Assembly: GCF_019392335.1 (NCBI RefSeq)
Contig: NZ_JAHXRQ010000004.1
Location: 186,001-250,000, forward strand
Reading direction: 5' to 3'
DNA: 64,000 nt
Origin: Mameliella sp. CS4
Lineage (GTDB): Bacteria; Pseudomonadota; Alphaproteobacteria; Rhodobacterales; Rhodobacteraceae
A program made the translations under genes and the position numbers. The notes below the pieces were generated by a model, which was not told the origin of the DNA, ran no database searches, and saw only the letters and a program-made list of their open reading frames with translations. Every line of letters starts with the position of its first letter. Position 1 is the first letter of the stretch. This document shows positions 1-9,917 of the stretch, piece after piece.

Positions 1-677
1 TGCCAGAGGTGGCGGGTGGCTTTGACACAGACGATCTGGCCACACGCCGGTATCGGATCACCATCGACACCGACAAGGGGCTCATGGCCGCGGAATACCT
101 GCTAGAGCTCTTGCGCTATTCCCCGCCCGACATCCTGTCCATGTCCTGGTACGAACGGGTCCGGCCCTTCGCAGCGGGCAAGATCGCGATGGCCTACGGT
201 TATACGCTGCTGGCGCCCTACTTTGAACTGGACCCGTCCTCGCCCGCCTTCGGCCAGACCGGCTATCTGCCGCATCCGCACGGGCCCGGTGCCGCGAACG
301 TGGCGCCCGTTGGCGGCTATGTCATGGGCATACCCGCCAATATCGCGCCCGACCGCCTGCCCGCCGCCGCCGAGGCGCTGCGCGTCTTTACCAGCGCCGA
401 GGCACAGAAGCTTTACGTTCAGAACGGCAGCCGCACCAACCCGCGCTATTCCGTCGCCGCCGATGCCGAGGTGCGCCGCGCCTCGCCCATCTTCGAGGCG
501 GTGGACGCCATGTCCTGGCGCGACGAGCTGCAGTTCTGGCCGCGACCGCCGGTGCCCCAGATCACCGGGATCATCCAGGTCTGCGGCGAGGAATTCCACG
601 ACATGCTGCGCGGTCTGATCCCCCCGCGCGAGGCGTTGCAACGGGCCCAGCAAAGGGCCGAGGCGCTGTTTGCATGA
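1..677 (+). CDS. ABC transporter solute-binding protein, family 1 (3' part)
   Basis: The reading frame is open from the left edge of the window, so the N-terminus and any signal peptide are missing; about 225 residues are visible. The composition fits the C-terminal lobe of a family-1 periplasmic sugar-type binding protein: a GGYVMGIPAN strand, a helix rich in PAAAEALRVFTSAEAQ, then SRTNPRYSV and a long C-terminal helix. Such proteins capture a solute in the periplasm for an ABC importer. The gene ends 33 bp before the SDR gene on the same strand, so it probably supplies the substrate of the operon that follows. The specific ligand cannot be read from the sequence. The family assignment is fairly secure, the substrate is not. 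Confidence 0.7.
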   Translation, partial: PEVAGGFDTDDLATRRYRITIDTDKGLMAAEYLLELLRYSPPDILSMSWYERVRPFAAGKIAMAYGYTLLAPYFELDPSSPAFGQTGYLPHPHGPGAANVAPVGGYVMGIPANIAPDRLPAAAEALRVFTSAEAQKLYVQNGSRTNPRYSVAADAEVRRASPIFEAVDAMSWRDELQFWPRPPVPQITGIIQVCGEEFHDMLRGLIPPREALQRAQQRAEALFA

Positions 678-710
678 CGCGGGACAACATGATCCGAGGA
701 GGAGAGACTC

Positions 711-1520
711 ATGGACCCCAACCGCCTGAAGGGCAAGAACATCCTGATCACCGGCGCCGCGCGCGGCATGGGTGCCGCCAATGCCGAAGCCTTTGCCGCC
801 CAGGGCGCCAACGTCTGCCTGGGCGACCTTGACGGCGACGCCGCGCAGGACATGGCCGCCAAGATCAACGCGGCAGGAAACGGCACGGCCATCGGCGTCA
901 GGATGGACGTGACCAAGCGCGAGGACAACGCCGCTGCCGTTGCCGCAACGGTCGAGGCCTTCGGCTCGATCAATGTCGGCCTGTTCAACGCCGGCCTCAA
1001 CAAGCCCCGGTTCTTCATGGATATCGACGAAGACAATTGGGACATGATCATGAACGTGAACACCAAGGCGATGTGGCTGGGCATGCAGGAAACCGCCCGC
1101 CAGATGATCGCACAGGGCCCGATGGAGGATCACCCTTACAAGATCATCAACGTCGGCAGCATCGCCTCGCGCAAACCGCTGGTCGATGTGACCGTCTATT
1201 GCACCTCGAAATACGGCTGCCTTGCGCTGACCCATTGCGGCGCACTGGGGCTGGCCGAGCACAATATCACCGTCAACGGCTATGCGCCCGGCGTCGTGGT
1301 CACGCCGCTGTGGGAGCAACTGGACAAGGACCTTGTCGATATCGGCTTCAAGCAGCGCGAAGGACAGGCCTACGATGACATTGTCCGCGACGCCCTGCAG
1401 ATCAAGCGCGTCTCCTATCCCAAGGACATCACCGGCACCGCATCCTTCCTTGCCAGTGACGACAGCGACTACATGACGGGCCAGATGGTCCATGTCGACG
1501 GCGGTTGGTGCATCCAGTAA
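711..1520 (+). CDS. SDR-family NAD(P)-dependent oxidoreductase
   Basis: A 269-residue classical short-chain dehydrogenase. The nucleotide loop TGAARGMG is at residues 14-21, an Asp at residue 39 after the second strand suggests NAD rather than NADP, NAG is at about 94-96, and the catalytic Ser150/Ser153, Tyr163 and Lys167 (YCTSK) are all present. The C-terminus ends in the usual DGGW motif. A GGAGG-like ribosome site lies 8-10 bases before the ATG. The protein probably oxidises a hydroxyl group of the compound imported by the upstream binding protein, feeding the 2-oxoacid dehydrogenase genes downstream. The substrate is unknown; polyol, sugar or hydroxyacid are all possible. Confidence 0.85.
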   Translation: MDPNRLKGKNILITGAARGMGAANAEAFAAQGANVCLGDLDGDAAQDMAAKINAAGNGTAIGVRMDVTKREDNAAAVAATVEAFGSINVGLFNAGLNKPRFFMDIDEDNWDMIMNVNTKAMWLGMQETARQMIAQGPMEDHPYKIINVGSIASRKPLVDVTVYCTSKYGCLALTHCGALGLAEHNITVNGYAPGVVVTPLWEQLDKDLVDIGFKQREGQAYDDIVRDALQIKRVSYPKDITGTASFLASDDSDYMTGQMVHVDGGWCIQ

Positions 1521-1587
1521 CGCCACCCTTTTCCAGCAATTTTCACCCTGATGAACGGGCCGCCCGCGCGACCCGAAGGAGCCACTC

Positions 1588-2886
1588 ATGTCACGCGCCC
1601 TGATGCCGAACCTGCTGACCCCCAAGGACCTTGAACCCAACTGGGAATGGCGCGAACGCCTGCCCGCCTGGGGACACACCTCGGTGGATTTCGAACGTCG
1701 GATCGACCATGACCGCCTGCGCCGCTATCGCCTGGCCCGCACGCGCCAATCGCTGCAGAACTCGCAGGCCGGGTCGCTGCTGCTCTTCGACGTGAACAAC
1801 ATTCGCTACGTCACCGCCACCAAGATCGGCGAATGGGAGCGGGACAAGATGTGCCGCTTCTGCCTGCTCACCGGGGACGACAGCCCCTATGTCTGGGATT
1901 TCGGCTCCGCCGCGGTGCACCACAAGCGGCACTCCGACTGGCTGGAGCCCGATCACTGCCTGGCCGGCGTGGTCGGCATGCGCGGCACCATCCCGCCCGA
2001 TTTCGGCCTGATGCAGAAATACGCCAAGATGATCGCCCAGCTGATCAAGGATGCGGGCATGGCAGGCATGCCGGTGGGGGTCGATTACGCCGAAACCGCG
2101 ATGTTCCACGCCCTCAAGGAAGAGGGCATCAACGTGGTCGACGGCCAGCAGATCATGCTGGCGGCGCGCGAGATCAAGAACTGGGACGAGATCCAGCTGC
2201 TGACCCAGGCGGCCAGCATGGTCGATGGCGTCTACCACATGATCTACGAAGAGCTGAAGCCGGGCGTGCGTGAGAACGATATCGTCGCCCTGTCCAACAA
2301 GATGCTCTACGAGATGGGCTCGGACGACGTCGAGGCGATCAACGCCATCTCTGGCGAACGCTGCAACCCGCATCCGCACAACTTCACCGACCGGCTGATC
2401 CGGCCCGGGGACCAGGCGTTCTTTGACATTCTGCAGTCGTACCAGGGCTATCGCACCTGCTACTACCGCACCTTCAACGTGGGCCGCGCGACGCCGTCGC
2501 AGAACGACGCCTACGTGAAGGCGCGGGAATGGATCGACGCCTCCATCGCGATGATCAAGCCGGGCGTGACCACCGACAAGGTGGCCGCGGTCTGGCCGAC
2601 GGCGGAATCGCTCGGCTTCCCGAATGAGGATGCCGCCTTTGGCCTGCAGTTCGGCCACGGCCTGGGGCTTGCGCTGCACGAACGCCCGATCATCAGCCGC
2701 GCGATTAGCCTGGATCACCCGATGGAGATCAAGACCGGCATGGTCTTTGCGCTGGAAACCTACTGCCCGGCGACGGACGGCTATTCGGCCGCCCGGATCG
2801 AAGAGGAAGTGGTGGTGACGGAAACCGGCTGCGAGGTGATCAGCCTCTTCCCCGCCGAAGACCTGCCCATCGCCAACCGTTATTGA
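1588..2886 (+). CDS. M24-fold (creatinase/Xaa-Pro peptidase-like) hydrolase, DddP-like
   Basis: A 432-residue pita-bread protein: an N-terminal creatinase-like domain (about 35-195, with NIRYVT and YVWDF) and a C-terminal M24 domain. By motif alignment the metal ligands would be Asp280, the position eleven residues later, His357, Glu390 and Glu405. That second position, normally Asp, reads Cys291. The overall shape recalls DMSP lyase DddP and other non-peptidase M24 enzymes, but the missing Asp and the different flanking motifs mean DMSP cleavage should not be assumed. The gene sits between an SDR gene and the E1 genes on the same strand, with a good AAGGAG ribosome site. It is probably a C-N, C-O or C-S bond hydrolase or lyase acting on the operon's substrate; that role is inference. 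Confidence 0.75.
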   Translation: MSRALMPNLLTPKDLEPNWEWRERLPAWGHTSVDFERRIDHDRLRRYRLARTRQSLQNSQAGSLLLFDVNNIRYVTATKIGEWERDKMCRFCLLTGDDSPYVWDFGSAAVHHKRHSDWLEPDHCLAGVVGMRGTIPPDFGLMQKYAKMIAQLIKDAGMAGMPVGVDYAETAMFHALKEEGINVVDGQQIMLAAREIKNWDEIQLLTQAASMVDGVYHMIYEELKPGVRENDIVALSNKMLYEMGSDDVEAINAISGERCNPHPHNFTDRLIRPGDQAFFDILQSYQGYRTCYYRTFNVGRATPSQNDAYVKAREWIDASIAMIKPGVTTDKVAAVWPTAESLGFPNEDAAFGLQFGHGLGLALHERPIISRAISLDHPMEIKTGMVFALETYCPATDGYSAARIEEEVVVTETGCEVISLFPAEDLPIANRY

Positions 2887-2891
2887 GGCGC

Positions 2892-2943
2892 GGCGGGGCA
2901 AACCCCGCCCTACGGGTTCACGTAGGGCGGGGTTCACCCCGCC
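2892..2943. repeat. REP-like nested palindrome between M24 and E1alpha genes
   Basis: Two 22-base arms (2892-2913 and 2922-2943) are inverted copies matching at 20 of 22 positions around an 8-base loop. Each arm is itself partly self-complementary (GGCGGGG against CCCCGCC), so a long hairpin or a cruciform is possible. It lies between two genes of one operon, just upstream of the ribosome site of the E1alpha gene. It resembles the REP-type intergenic elements of GC-rich bacteria and may stabilise the upstream mRNA or tune downstream expression. There is no U-tract, so it is not a classical terminator. Confidence 0.75.
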
Positions 2944-2959
2944 GTCCCCGGAGGACATC

Positions 2960-3955
2960 ATGGCCGACACCAAGACAAACACCGAAGACTACCTGCGCAT
3001 GTACCGCCAGATGGTGCGCATCCGCACCTTCGAGGACAACGCGAACCAGCTTTACCTTTCGGCCAAGATGCCGGGGCTGACGCATATGTATTCCGGCGAA
3101 GAGGCGGTCGCCGTGGGCATCTGCGAGGCGCTGACTGACGATGACCGCATCACCTCGACCCATCGTGGCCACGGCCATTGCGTCGCCAAGGGCGCCAATT
3201 TCAAGGAGATGTTCTGCGAACTCCTGGGGAAAGAGGAAGGCTATTGCCGGGGCAAGGGTGGCTCGATGCATATTGCCGACCAGGGCCACGGCAACCTGGG
3301 CGCCAATGCCATCGTCGGTGGCTCAATGGGCATCGCGACCGGATCGGCGCTTCGGGCCAAGCTGCAGGGCGCGGACGACGTGACCGTCTGTTTCTTTGGT
3401 GACGGGGCCACGGCACAGGGGCTGCTCTACGAGGTCATGAACATGGCCGCGCTGTGGCACCTGCCGGTGATCTACGCGTGTGAGAACAACGGCTATTCCG
3501 AGTATACGCGCACCGACGAGATCGCCGCCGGGTCGATCACCGCGCGGGCCGAGGCCTTTGGCATCGAGGCGCATCAGGTCGATGGGCAGGACGTGCTGGC
3601 GGTCAACGACCTGACGCAGAAACTGGTCGCACGGGCCCGCAAGGGCGAAGGCCCCTTCTTCGTCGAACTGATGACCTATCGCTATCACGGGCACCATGTC
3701 GGCGACATCAACCGCGAATACTACCGTTCCAAGGACGAGGAAAAGGACTGGCGCGAGAACCGCGACCCGATCACCCGGTTCCGGGCCTGGCTGGTCAGCG
3801 AGGGCATCGCGAGCGAGGACGAGATCGAGGCGATGAATGCCGAGATCGCAGAGGATGCCTCTGCCGCCGTCGATTACGCGCTGGCGGCGAAATACCCCGA
3901 TGTGTCCGAAGTGGACATGCATGTCTTTACCGACATCGAACACGCCTGCGCCTGA
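2960..3955 (+). CDS. TPP-dependent 2-oxoacid (pyruvate/acetoin-type) dehydrogenase E1 alpha
   Basis: A 331-residue E1 alpha subunit. The TPP/Mg site is visible as GDGA in the middle of the chain followed about 27 residues later by the ENN triad, and the RGKGGSMH segment typical of PdhA/AcoA is present. With the beta subunit it forms the alpha2beta2 thiamine enzyme that decarboxylates a 2-oxoacid, or cleaves acetoin, and passes the acyl group to lipoyl-E2. The length is typical of AcoA-type subunits and shorter than many PdhA proteins. A GGAGG ribosome site sits 6 bases before the ATG and the E1 beta gene follows after 12 bases. Because genuine PDH genes usually sit elsewhere with lpd, a dedicated substrate-specific complex is more likely than housekeeping PDH. 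Confidence 0.88.
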   Translation: MADTKTNTEDYLRMYRQMVRIRTFEDNANQLYLSAKMPGLTHMYSGEEAVAVGICEALTDDDRITSTHRGHGHCVAKGANFKEMFCELLGKEEGYCRGKGGSMHIADQGHGNLGANAIVGGSMGIATGSALRAKLQGADDVTVCFFGDGATAQGLLYEVMNMAALWHLPVIYACENNGYSEYTRTDEIAAGSITARAEAFGIEAHQVDGQDVLAVNDLTQKLVARARKGEGPFFVELMTYRYHGHHVGDINREYYRSKDEEKDWRENRDPITRFRAWLVSEGIASEDEIEAMNAEIAEDASAAVDYALAAKYPDVSEVDMHVFTDIEHACA

Positions 3956-3967
3956 GGGAGAAGAGAG

Positions 3968-4963
3968 ATGCGAAACATCACACTGTCGCAGGCCGTCAAC
4001 GAGGCCCTGGCCGAGGAAATGCGCCGCGACGACACCGTCTTCATCATCGGCGAGGACGTGGCCGAGGCCGGTACGCCCTTCAAGGTGCTGTCCGGCCTTG
4101 TCGAGGAATTCGGCACGGACCGCGTGATCGACACACCCATCGCCGAACCCGGCTTCATGGGACTGGCCGTGGGCGCCGCCCTGACCGGCGCGCGGCCCGT
4201 TGTCGATCTCATGTTCGGCGATTTCATCTTCCTGATCATGGACCAGCTCTGCAACCAGGCGGCCAAGGCGCACTACATGTCGGGCGGCAAGCTGAAGGTG
4301 CCGCTGGTGCTGCGCACCAACCTGGGCGCCACTCGGCGCTCGGCCGCCCAGCACTCACAGTCGCTGCATGCATTGGTTGCCCATATCCCGGGACTGAAGG
4401 TTGCAATGCCATCCTCCGCCTACGAGGCCAAGGGCCTGATGAAGAGTGCCATCCGCGACGACAACCCGGTGGTGATCTTCGAAGACAAGCTGATGTACAA
4501 CGACAAGGCGCCCGTCCCCGAAGAGGACTTCCTGATCCCGCTGGGCCAGGCGAATGTCCTTCGCGAGGGGCGCGACATCACCTTGATCGGCACCTCCTCG
4601 ATGGTTCAGGTCTGCCAGAAGGCCGCCGAGATCCTGTCGGGCGAAGGCATCGACGCCGAGGTCATCGACCCGCGCACCATCGTGCCGCTGGACGAGGCGA
4701 CGCTGCTGGCCTCCGCGAAAAAGACCAGCCGCGTCATCGTCGTGGACGAGGGTCACCAGAGCTTTGGCATCACCGGGGAAATCGCCAGCCGGATCAACGA
4801 AAAGGCCTTTTACCACCTCGACGCCCCGGCACTGCGGATGGGGGCGATGGACGTGCCCGTGCCTTTCTCGCCGGCGCTCGAGGATATCACCGTGCCGACG
4901 CCCGAAGGCGTGGCCGAAAACGCGCGCCGGCTGATGTCGGGGGAGATGATCCATGCGGCATGA
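3968..4963 (+). CDS. TPP-dependent 2-oxoacid dehydrogenase E1 beta
   Basis: A 331-residue transketolase-type pyrimidine-binding protein. The beginning (TLSQAVNEALAEEMRRD), VFIIGEDVAE, DTPIAEPGFMG and the C-terminal transketolase domain with IDPRTIVPLD and VDEGHQ are hallmark segments of AcoB/PdhB. The Glu of the IAEPG segment is the residue expected to activate the TPP aminopyrimidine ring. The length is standard. The stop lies inside the start of the E2-like gene (11-bp overlap), which indicates translational coupling and a shared complex. Confidence 0.9.
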   Translation: MRNITLSQAVNEALAEEMRRDDTVFIIGEDVAEAGTPFKVLSGLVEEFGTDRVIDTPIAEPGFMGLAVGAALTGARPVVDLMFGDFIFLIMDQLCNQAAKAHYMSGGKLKVPLVLRTNLGATRRSAAQHSQSLHALVAHIPGLKVAMPSSAYEAKGLMKSAIRDDNPVVIFEDKLMYNDKAPVPEEDFLIPLGQANVLREGRDITLIGTSSMVQVCQKAAEILSGEGIDAEVIDPRTIVPLDEATLLASAKKTSRVIVVDEGHQSFGITGEIASRINEKAFYHLDAPALRMGAMDVPVPFSPALEDITVPTPEGVAENARRLMSGEMIHAA

Positions 4964-6248
4964 CGTCATCATGCCCGCCCTGGGCATGGCGCAGGACAGC
5001 GGCCTGATCGTCGCCTGGCACAAGGCGGCGGGCGATGCGGTGGCCAAGGGCGATGTCCTCTTCGAGGTCGAAACCGACAAGGCGACGATGGAGGTCGAGG
5101 CCCAGGCCGACGGTTTCCTGAACGGCGTGCGCGCGCAGGCGGGCGAAGAGGTGCCCGTGGGCAACGTGATCGCCGTGATCGGCGACAGCGCCGAGGAGGT
5201 GCCCCACGACGCCCCCGGCGAGGCCGCGCCGGGGGACAACGACAGCCCGACGGAAACCGATGCCATACCGGAGGGCGCGGGCGTGATCATGCCCGCCCTG
5301 GGCATGGCACAGGACAGTGGATTGATCGTCGCCTGGCACAAGGCGCCGGGCGATGCCGTTGCCTCCACGGATATCCTCTTCGAGGTCGAAACCGACAAGT
5401 CCACGGTCGAGGTCGAGGCCGGGCATGATGGCTATCTTGCCGCCGTGCTGGCCGAGGCGGGCGAAGAGGCGCCGGTGGGGGAAACCATTGCCGTGATCTC
5501 TGCCGAGAAACCTGCGGCCCCGGTCCGGAGAAGCCGGTCCGGAGCGACGGCCCCGGCCCCTGCCGCCCCACCCACGACCCCGGCCCCCGAGCCCGAGAAA
5601 CCCGCGCCCCGTACCGCTGCCGCGCCACAAGCGCGGGCAGACGGGCGCATCCTGGCCTCACCCAAGGCGCGACGGCTGGCACTGGAACAGGGGTTGGATC
5701 TGAACCGCCTCGTGGCGGCGGGGCACCCGCAACCCTATCATGTGGCGGACCTGGAGGTGCTGCGTGCCCTCCCCGATGAAGCGGCGACAGCCCCGGCGCA
5801 GGCCACGCGGCACCTGACGGCGGATCTGCCGGACGAAGGGTTCACGGAGTTTGCTGCCTGGGCCGCCGCCGAGGCGGGCCTGACAGATACCAACGCCCTG
5901 CTGGCGGGTCTTGCAGCCGCCAGCCTTGACCACGACACCACCACCATCCGTGTCGAAACCGAGGCAAATGCCACCACCTACCATGTCCCCGCCGGGCCTC
6001 TGGGTGGGATCACCCGGGCGGACACCGATGTGCCCGTTGACCTGACCCTGCGCGACCTGCGCCAGACCCGGATCAGCAGCCTTGTCCTTGGGGCCGAAGC
6101 CCAGCCGGTCCTGACCCTGACCGCGCATGCAAGCGGCCTCACCCTCACCCTGGAATGCACCGGAGACGCGCTGACCGCGCCGCAGGCCATCGCCCTGCTC
6201 TCCGGTTTCGCGGGCCGGATGGAGCAACCGCTCCGCCACCTGCTCTGA
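4953..6248 (+). CDS. Di-lipoyl E2-like protein with E3-binding domain and degenerate acyltransferase domain
   Basis: A 431-residue protein. There are two near-identical lipoyl domains, with modified-lysine motifs ETDKA (Lys43) and ETDKS (Lys149), then an Ala/Pro-rich linker (about 186-228) and a peripheral-subunit-binding domain (about 232-268, with ASPKARRLA). A last domain (about 286-431) follows the E2 acyltransferase outline (LTLTLECTGD..., MEQPLRHLL) but lacks the DHRxxNG/DG active-site motif entirely. It therefore carries the acyl group but cannot by itself transfer it to CoA. An intact acyltransferase lies two genes downstream. The layout resembles the mitochondrial E3-binding protein (protein X). 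The reading frame is intact, so this looks like maintained specialisation rather than a pseudogene. Confidence 0.85.
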   Translation: MRHDVIMPALGMAQDSGLIVAWHKAAGDAVAKGDVLFEVETDKATMEVEAQADGFLNGVRAQAGEEVPVGNVIAVIGDSAEEVPHDAPGEAAPGDNDSPTETDAIPEGAGVIMPALGMAQDSGLIVAWHKAPGDAVASTDILFEVETDKSTVEVEAGHDGYLAAVLAEAGEEAPVGETIAVISAEKPAAPVRRSRSGATAPAPAAPPTTPAPEPEKPAPRTAAAPQARADGRILASPKARRLALEQGLDLNRLVAAGHPQPYHVADLEVLRALPDEAATAPAQATRHLTADLPDEGFTEFAAWAAAEAGLTDTNALLAGLAAASLDHDTTTIRVETEANATTYHVPAGPLGGITRADTDVPVDLTLRDLRQTRISSLVLGAEAQPVLTLTAHASGLTLTLECTGDALTAPQAIALLSGFAGRMEQPLRHLL

Positions 6249-6263
6249 CGCATGGAGACCCTC

Positions 6264-7694
<1,431 letters not shown>

Positions 7695-7705
7695 AGGGGA
7701 CAGGA

Positions 7706-8584
7706 ATGACCAATGTGATCGCAGCCCCTTCGGTACGTACGCTTGCCGGGGAAAAGGGGATCGACCTGGAGAAACTGGCCCGCGACTTGGGCCGGACCAC
7801 CATCGCGCGCGAGGATCTGGAACGGGAGGCCCCGGCGCCCGCGCCCGCCGGGAACAGCGCCTACTGGGAGGTGGATCACGGCCAGTATGGCCCGGTCGAG
7901 GAAGAGCCGATGAGCCGCATGGGCCAGGTCGCGGCAGCCAATCTTGCCGCCGCCAACAGCCTGATCCCGCAGGTCACGCACCATGACCGGGCCGAGATCG
8001 GCGCGCTGGAGGCCTTCCGCAAAACCCTGCGCTCAGAGGCGCAGGCGCGGGGCGTCAAGCTGACCTCGCTGGCCTTTCACGTCAAGGCTCTGGCCCGTGC
8101 CCTGCGGGAGTTTCCCCGCTTCAACGCCTCGCTCAGCGCCGATGGCAAGCGACTGATCCTCAAGGACTATGTCCATGTCGGCATCGCCGTGGACACCGCA
8201 CAGGGGCTGCTGGTGCCGGTGATCCGGAACGCGGACAAGAAGGGGCTCTGGCAGATCGCGGCCGAGATCTCCGATCTCGCCGCGCGGGCGCAGGACCGCA
8301 AGCTGGGGCCCGCCGACATGGGCGGCGCCTCGATGACGATTTCCTCACTGGGTGGGATCGGCGGCATCGGCTTCACCCCCATCGTCAACCCGCCTGAACT
8401 GGCCATCCTGGGGATCACGCGGATCGAGACTGCGACAGCCTGGGACGGCGACAGCCCCCGCCCGGTTCAGATGCTGCCGCTGGACCTGAGTTATGACCAC
8501 CGGGTCATCAATGGCGCGGATGCCGCGCGCTTCATGGCCTGCCTGGTGCGGCTGCTCTCCGATCCCCGGCACATGATGATCTGA
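7706..8584 (+). CDS. 2-oxoacid dehydrogenase E2 acyltransferase without lipoyl domain
   Basis: A 292-residue protein. It has its own short peripheral-subunit-binding domain (about 5-38, APSVRTLA...), a linker, and a full acyltransferase domain from about residue 65. The active-site motif DHRVING is at 264-270 (His265, Asn269), and the SSLGGIGGIGFTPI segment carries the oxyanion Ser. Asn rather than Asp at the fourth position after His is the form known from Azotobacter E2p, so it is probably active. There is no lipoyl domain, so acyl groups must come from the di-lipoyl protein at 4953-6248. RBS GGGGACAGGA precedes the ATG, 11 bp after the ALDH stop. No lipoamide dehydrogenase gene is in the window; a shared E3 is likely. 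Confidence 0.87.
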   Translation: MTNVIAAPSVRTLAGEKGIDLEKLARDLGRTTIAREDLEREAPAPAPAGNSAYWEVDHGQYGPVEEEPMSRMGQVAAANLAAANSLIPQVTHHDRAEIGALEAFRKTLRSEAQARGVKLTSLAFHVKALARALREFPRFNASLSADGKRLILKDYVHVGIAVDTAQGLLVPVIRNADKKGLWQIAAEISDLAARAQDRKLGPADMGGASMTISSLGGIGGIGFTPIVNPPELAILGITRIETATAWDGDSPRPVQMLPLDLSYDHRVINGADAARFMACLVRLLSDPRHMMI

Positions 8585-8586
8585 CC

Positions 8587-8604
8587 CCTATCCCGACGGA
8601 TAGG
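8587..8604 (+). terminator. Candidate terminator hairpin after the E2 gene
   Basis: A perfect 7-bp stem (CCTATCC / GGATAGG, tetraloop CGAC) begins two bases after the stop of the E2 gene and is followed by a pyrimidine-rich tract. It probably ends the plus-strand operon. There is no continuous T run, so its strength is uncertain. Confidence 0.4.
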
Positions 8605-8757
8605 CCTCCTCTCCCTTCACGACCGGTGCCCGTCCGGATGTCTGGATGCCCCGATGTGCCGCCACATGGTACAGCAGGTCAGAGGCCAGAACGGCAGCTC
8701 ATGAGCGGACCGCTCACACGGCAAAACGCCGGTTTGCCAAAGACCATGAGGTGAGAG

Positions 8758-9153
8758 ATGACTGTTGTCCTGGATACCGACCCGATCCTTCAAGAAGAGG
8801 CCCCGTTGAAGAATGCCCTTTTTGTCATTCTGCTGGATGCCGTCGGCGTTGCCGGTATCACGCTGGGGGCGCATGCAACCGGCATGAGCTGGGGCTGGTC
8901 ACTGGCCGTGGGCATCGCCGCCGGAGCGGTCGCAACCATGGTCAGTGTTTCCATCCTGATCGCCCTGCTGCCCGTCGCTTCTCTGCGGGCCATCCTGCCC
9001 TGGCACAGGCCGACCGAGGATGAGGTCCGGCGCACCTGGGCCATCGACCTCTGGGACGCGGACGCCGAGATCGAGCGCCTGCAGGCCCGTGCAAGGCGGG
9101 CGGCCCGGACGACCGGCCCCGAAGCAGCGGCGCCCCTGCGCGCCGCCGCCTAG
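8758..9153 (+). CDS. Small two-helix membrane protein of unknown function
   Basis: A 131-residue protein with two hydrophobic stretches (about 18-42 and 46-76), separated by a short Gly/Trp turn. A charged C-terminal tail contains a helical segment (AEIERLQARARRAAR) that could form a coiled coil. A GAGGTGAGAG site lies just before the ATG. It is flanked by non-coding DNA and an opposite-strand RTX gene, so no operon partner helps. I do not recognise a family. It is likely an inner-membrane protein with the basic tail in the cytoplasm. Codon use matches the neighbours, so it is probably a real gene. Confidence 0.6.
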   Translation: MTVVLDTDPILQEEAPLKNALFVILLDAVGVAGITLGAHATGMSWGWSLAVGIAAGAVATMVSVSILIALLPVASLRAILPWHRPTEDEVRRTWAIDLWDADAEIERLQARARRAARTTGPEAAAPLRAAA

Positions 9154-9176
9154 TCCCGCCCGGCGAAGGCGACCGG

Positions 9177-9695
9177 TCAGAGCGTGAAGTCATCCGCCGT
9201 CAGACCGGTGACATTGGCCACGCGGATCTCTGCATCGACCAACCCGCTTCCGTCGATATCGAACTGCACGATGGTCCAGCCGGCGGACGTCTCGACCAGG
9301 CGCAGCTCGGGGTTGCCCGAGGGGGCAAAGGCCCTGGTGCCGCGGAACTCGAAGACACCGGGGGCTAGGCCGGCAACCGCGATCAGGTCGACACCCCGCT
9401 CGAAGTCGAGGATCTGATTCCGGGTCGCGCCCGGCGCGGTGTTGGCCGCCGCACGGAACACGACATGGTCCGCGCCCTCGCCCCCGGTCCGGAACTCGCC
9501 TCCCGCACCCCCGGCAAGCTCATCCTCCCCCGCACGGCCGCGCAGGATGTCGTTGCCCGAACCGCCGTCCAGCGTGTCCGCGCCATCGCCGCCGTCAAGG
9601 TTGTCGGCGCCATCCTGACCGACCAGCGTGTCATCGGCTGAGGAATTCACGCTGTTGGGTAGAATGATAGACCTGATATCAATTCCTTTTTTCAC
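9177..9695 (-). CDS. Short RTX calcium-binding repeat protein
   Basis: A 172-residue protein beginning with a GTG. Residues about 20-75 contain four to five nonapeptide repeats of GGxGxDxL type (GGDGADTLDGG, GGSGNDILRG and similar), which form the calcium beta-roll of RTX exoproteins. A small beta-rich C-terminal domain with FDIDGSGLVDAEIRVANV follows and ends in DDFTL. Such a C-terminus (acid residue then hydrophobics) is typical of type I secretion signals. There is no enzymatic domain, so it could be a minimal RTX adhesin or matrix protein, or the remnant of a larger one. No type I exporter lies nearby. The start is uncertain because the ribosome site is weak. Confidence 0.7.
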   Translation of the reverse strand: MKKGIDIRSIILPNSVNSSADDTLVGQDGADNLDGGDGADTLDGGSGNDILRGRAGEDELAGGAGGEFRTGGEGADHVVFRAAANTAPGATRNQILDFERGVDLIAVAGLAPGVFEFRGTRAFAPSGNPELRLVETSAGWTIVQFDIDGSGLVDAEIRVANVTGLTADDFTL

Positions 9696-9917
9696 TCTTC
9701 AAACACAGCACTGGCCCGCCATCGGAAACGAAAATGCCTCGGTCGGAAGTGATGTGCGGATGGCCCATCCGCCCCAGTGCTCTGGGAAATGGCCAATGCT
9801 GTTTTCGCCTTGGGGCAAAGCGGTTCGGCCACCCCCGGTATCGCGCCATACCGCGGCCAGCATTGCCTTCTCCCCGCCAAGGTCCGACATAGTCGCAAAC
9901 GGCAGAGGAGGGTCACG

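Noticed and set aside
102..1679. 525-codon minus-strand open frame at the left edge
   Set aside because: It overlaps the binding-protein and SDR genes in antisense without motifs.
1588..2886. Calling the M24 gene dddP (DMSP lyase)
   Set aside because: The fold and some N-terminal motifs agree, but the second metal ligand is Cys rather than Asp and flanking motifs differ. Activity cannot be claimed.
7706..8584. Asn in DHRVING of the second E2 as an inactivating change
   Set aside because: Azotobacter E2p carries Asn at the same position and is active, so it is a normal variant.
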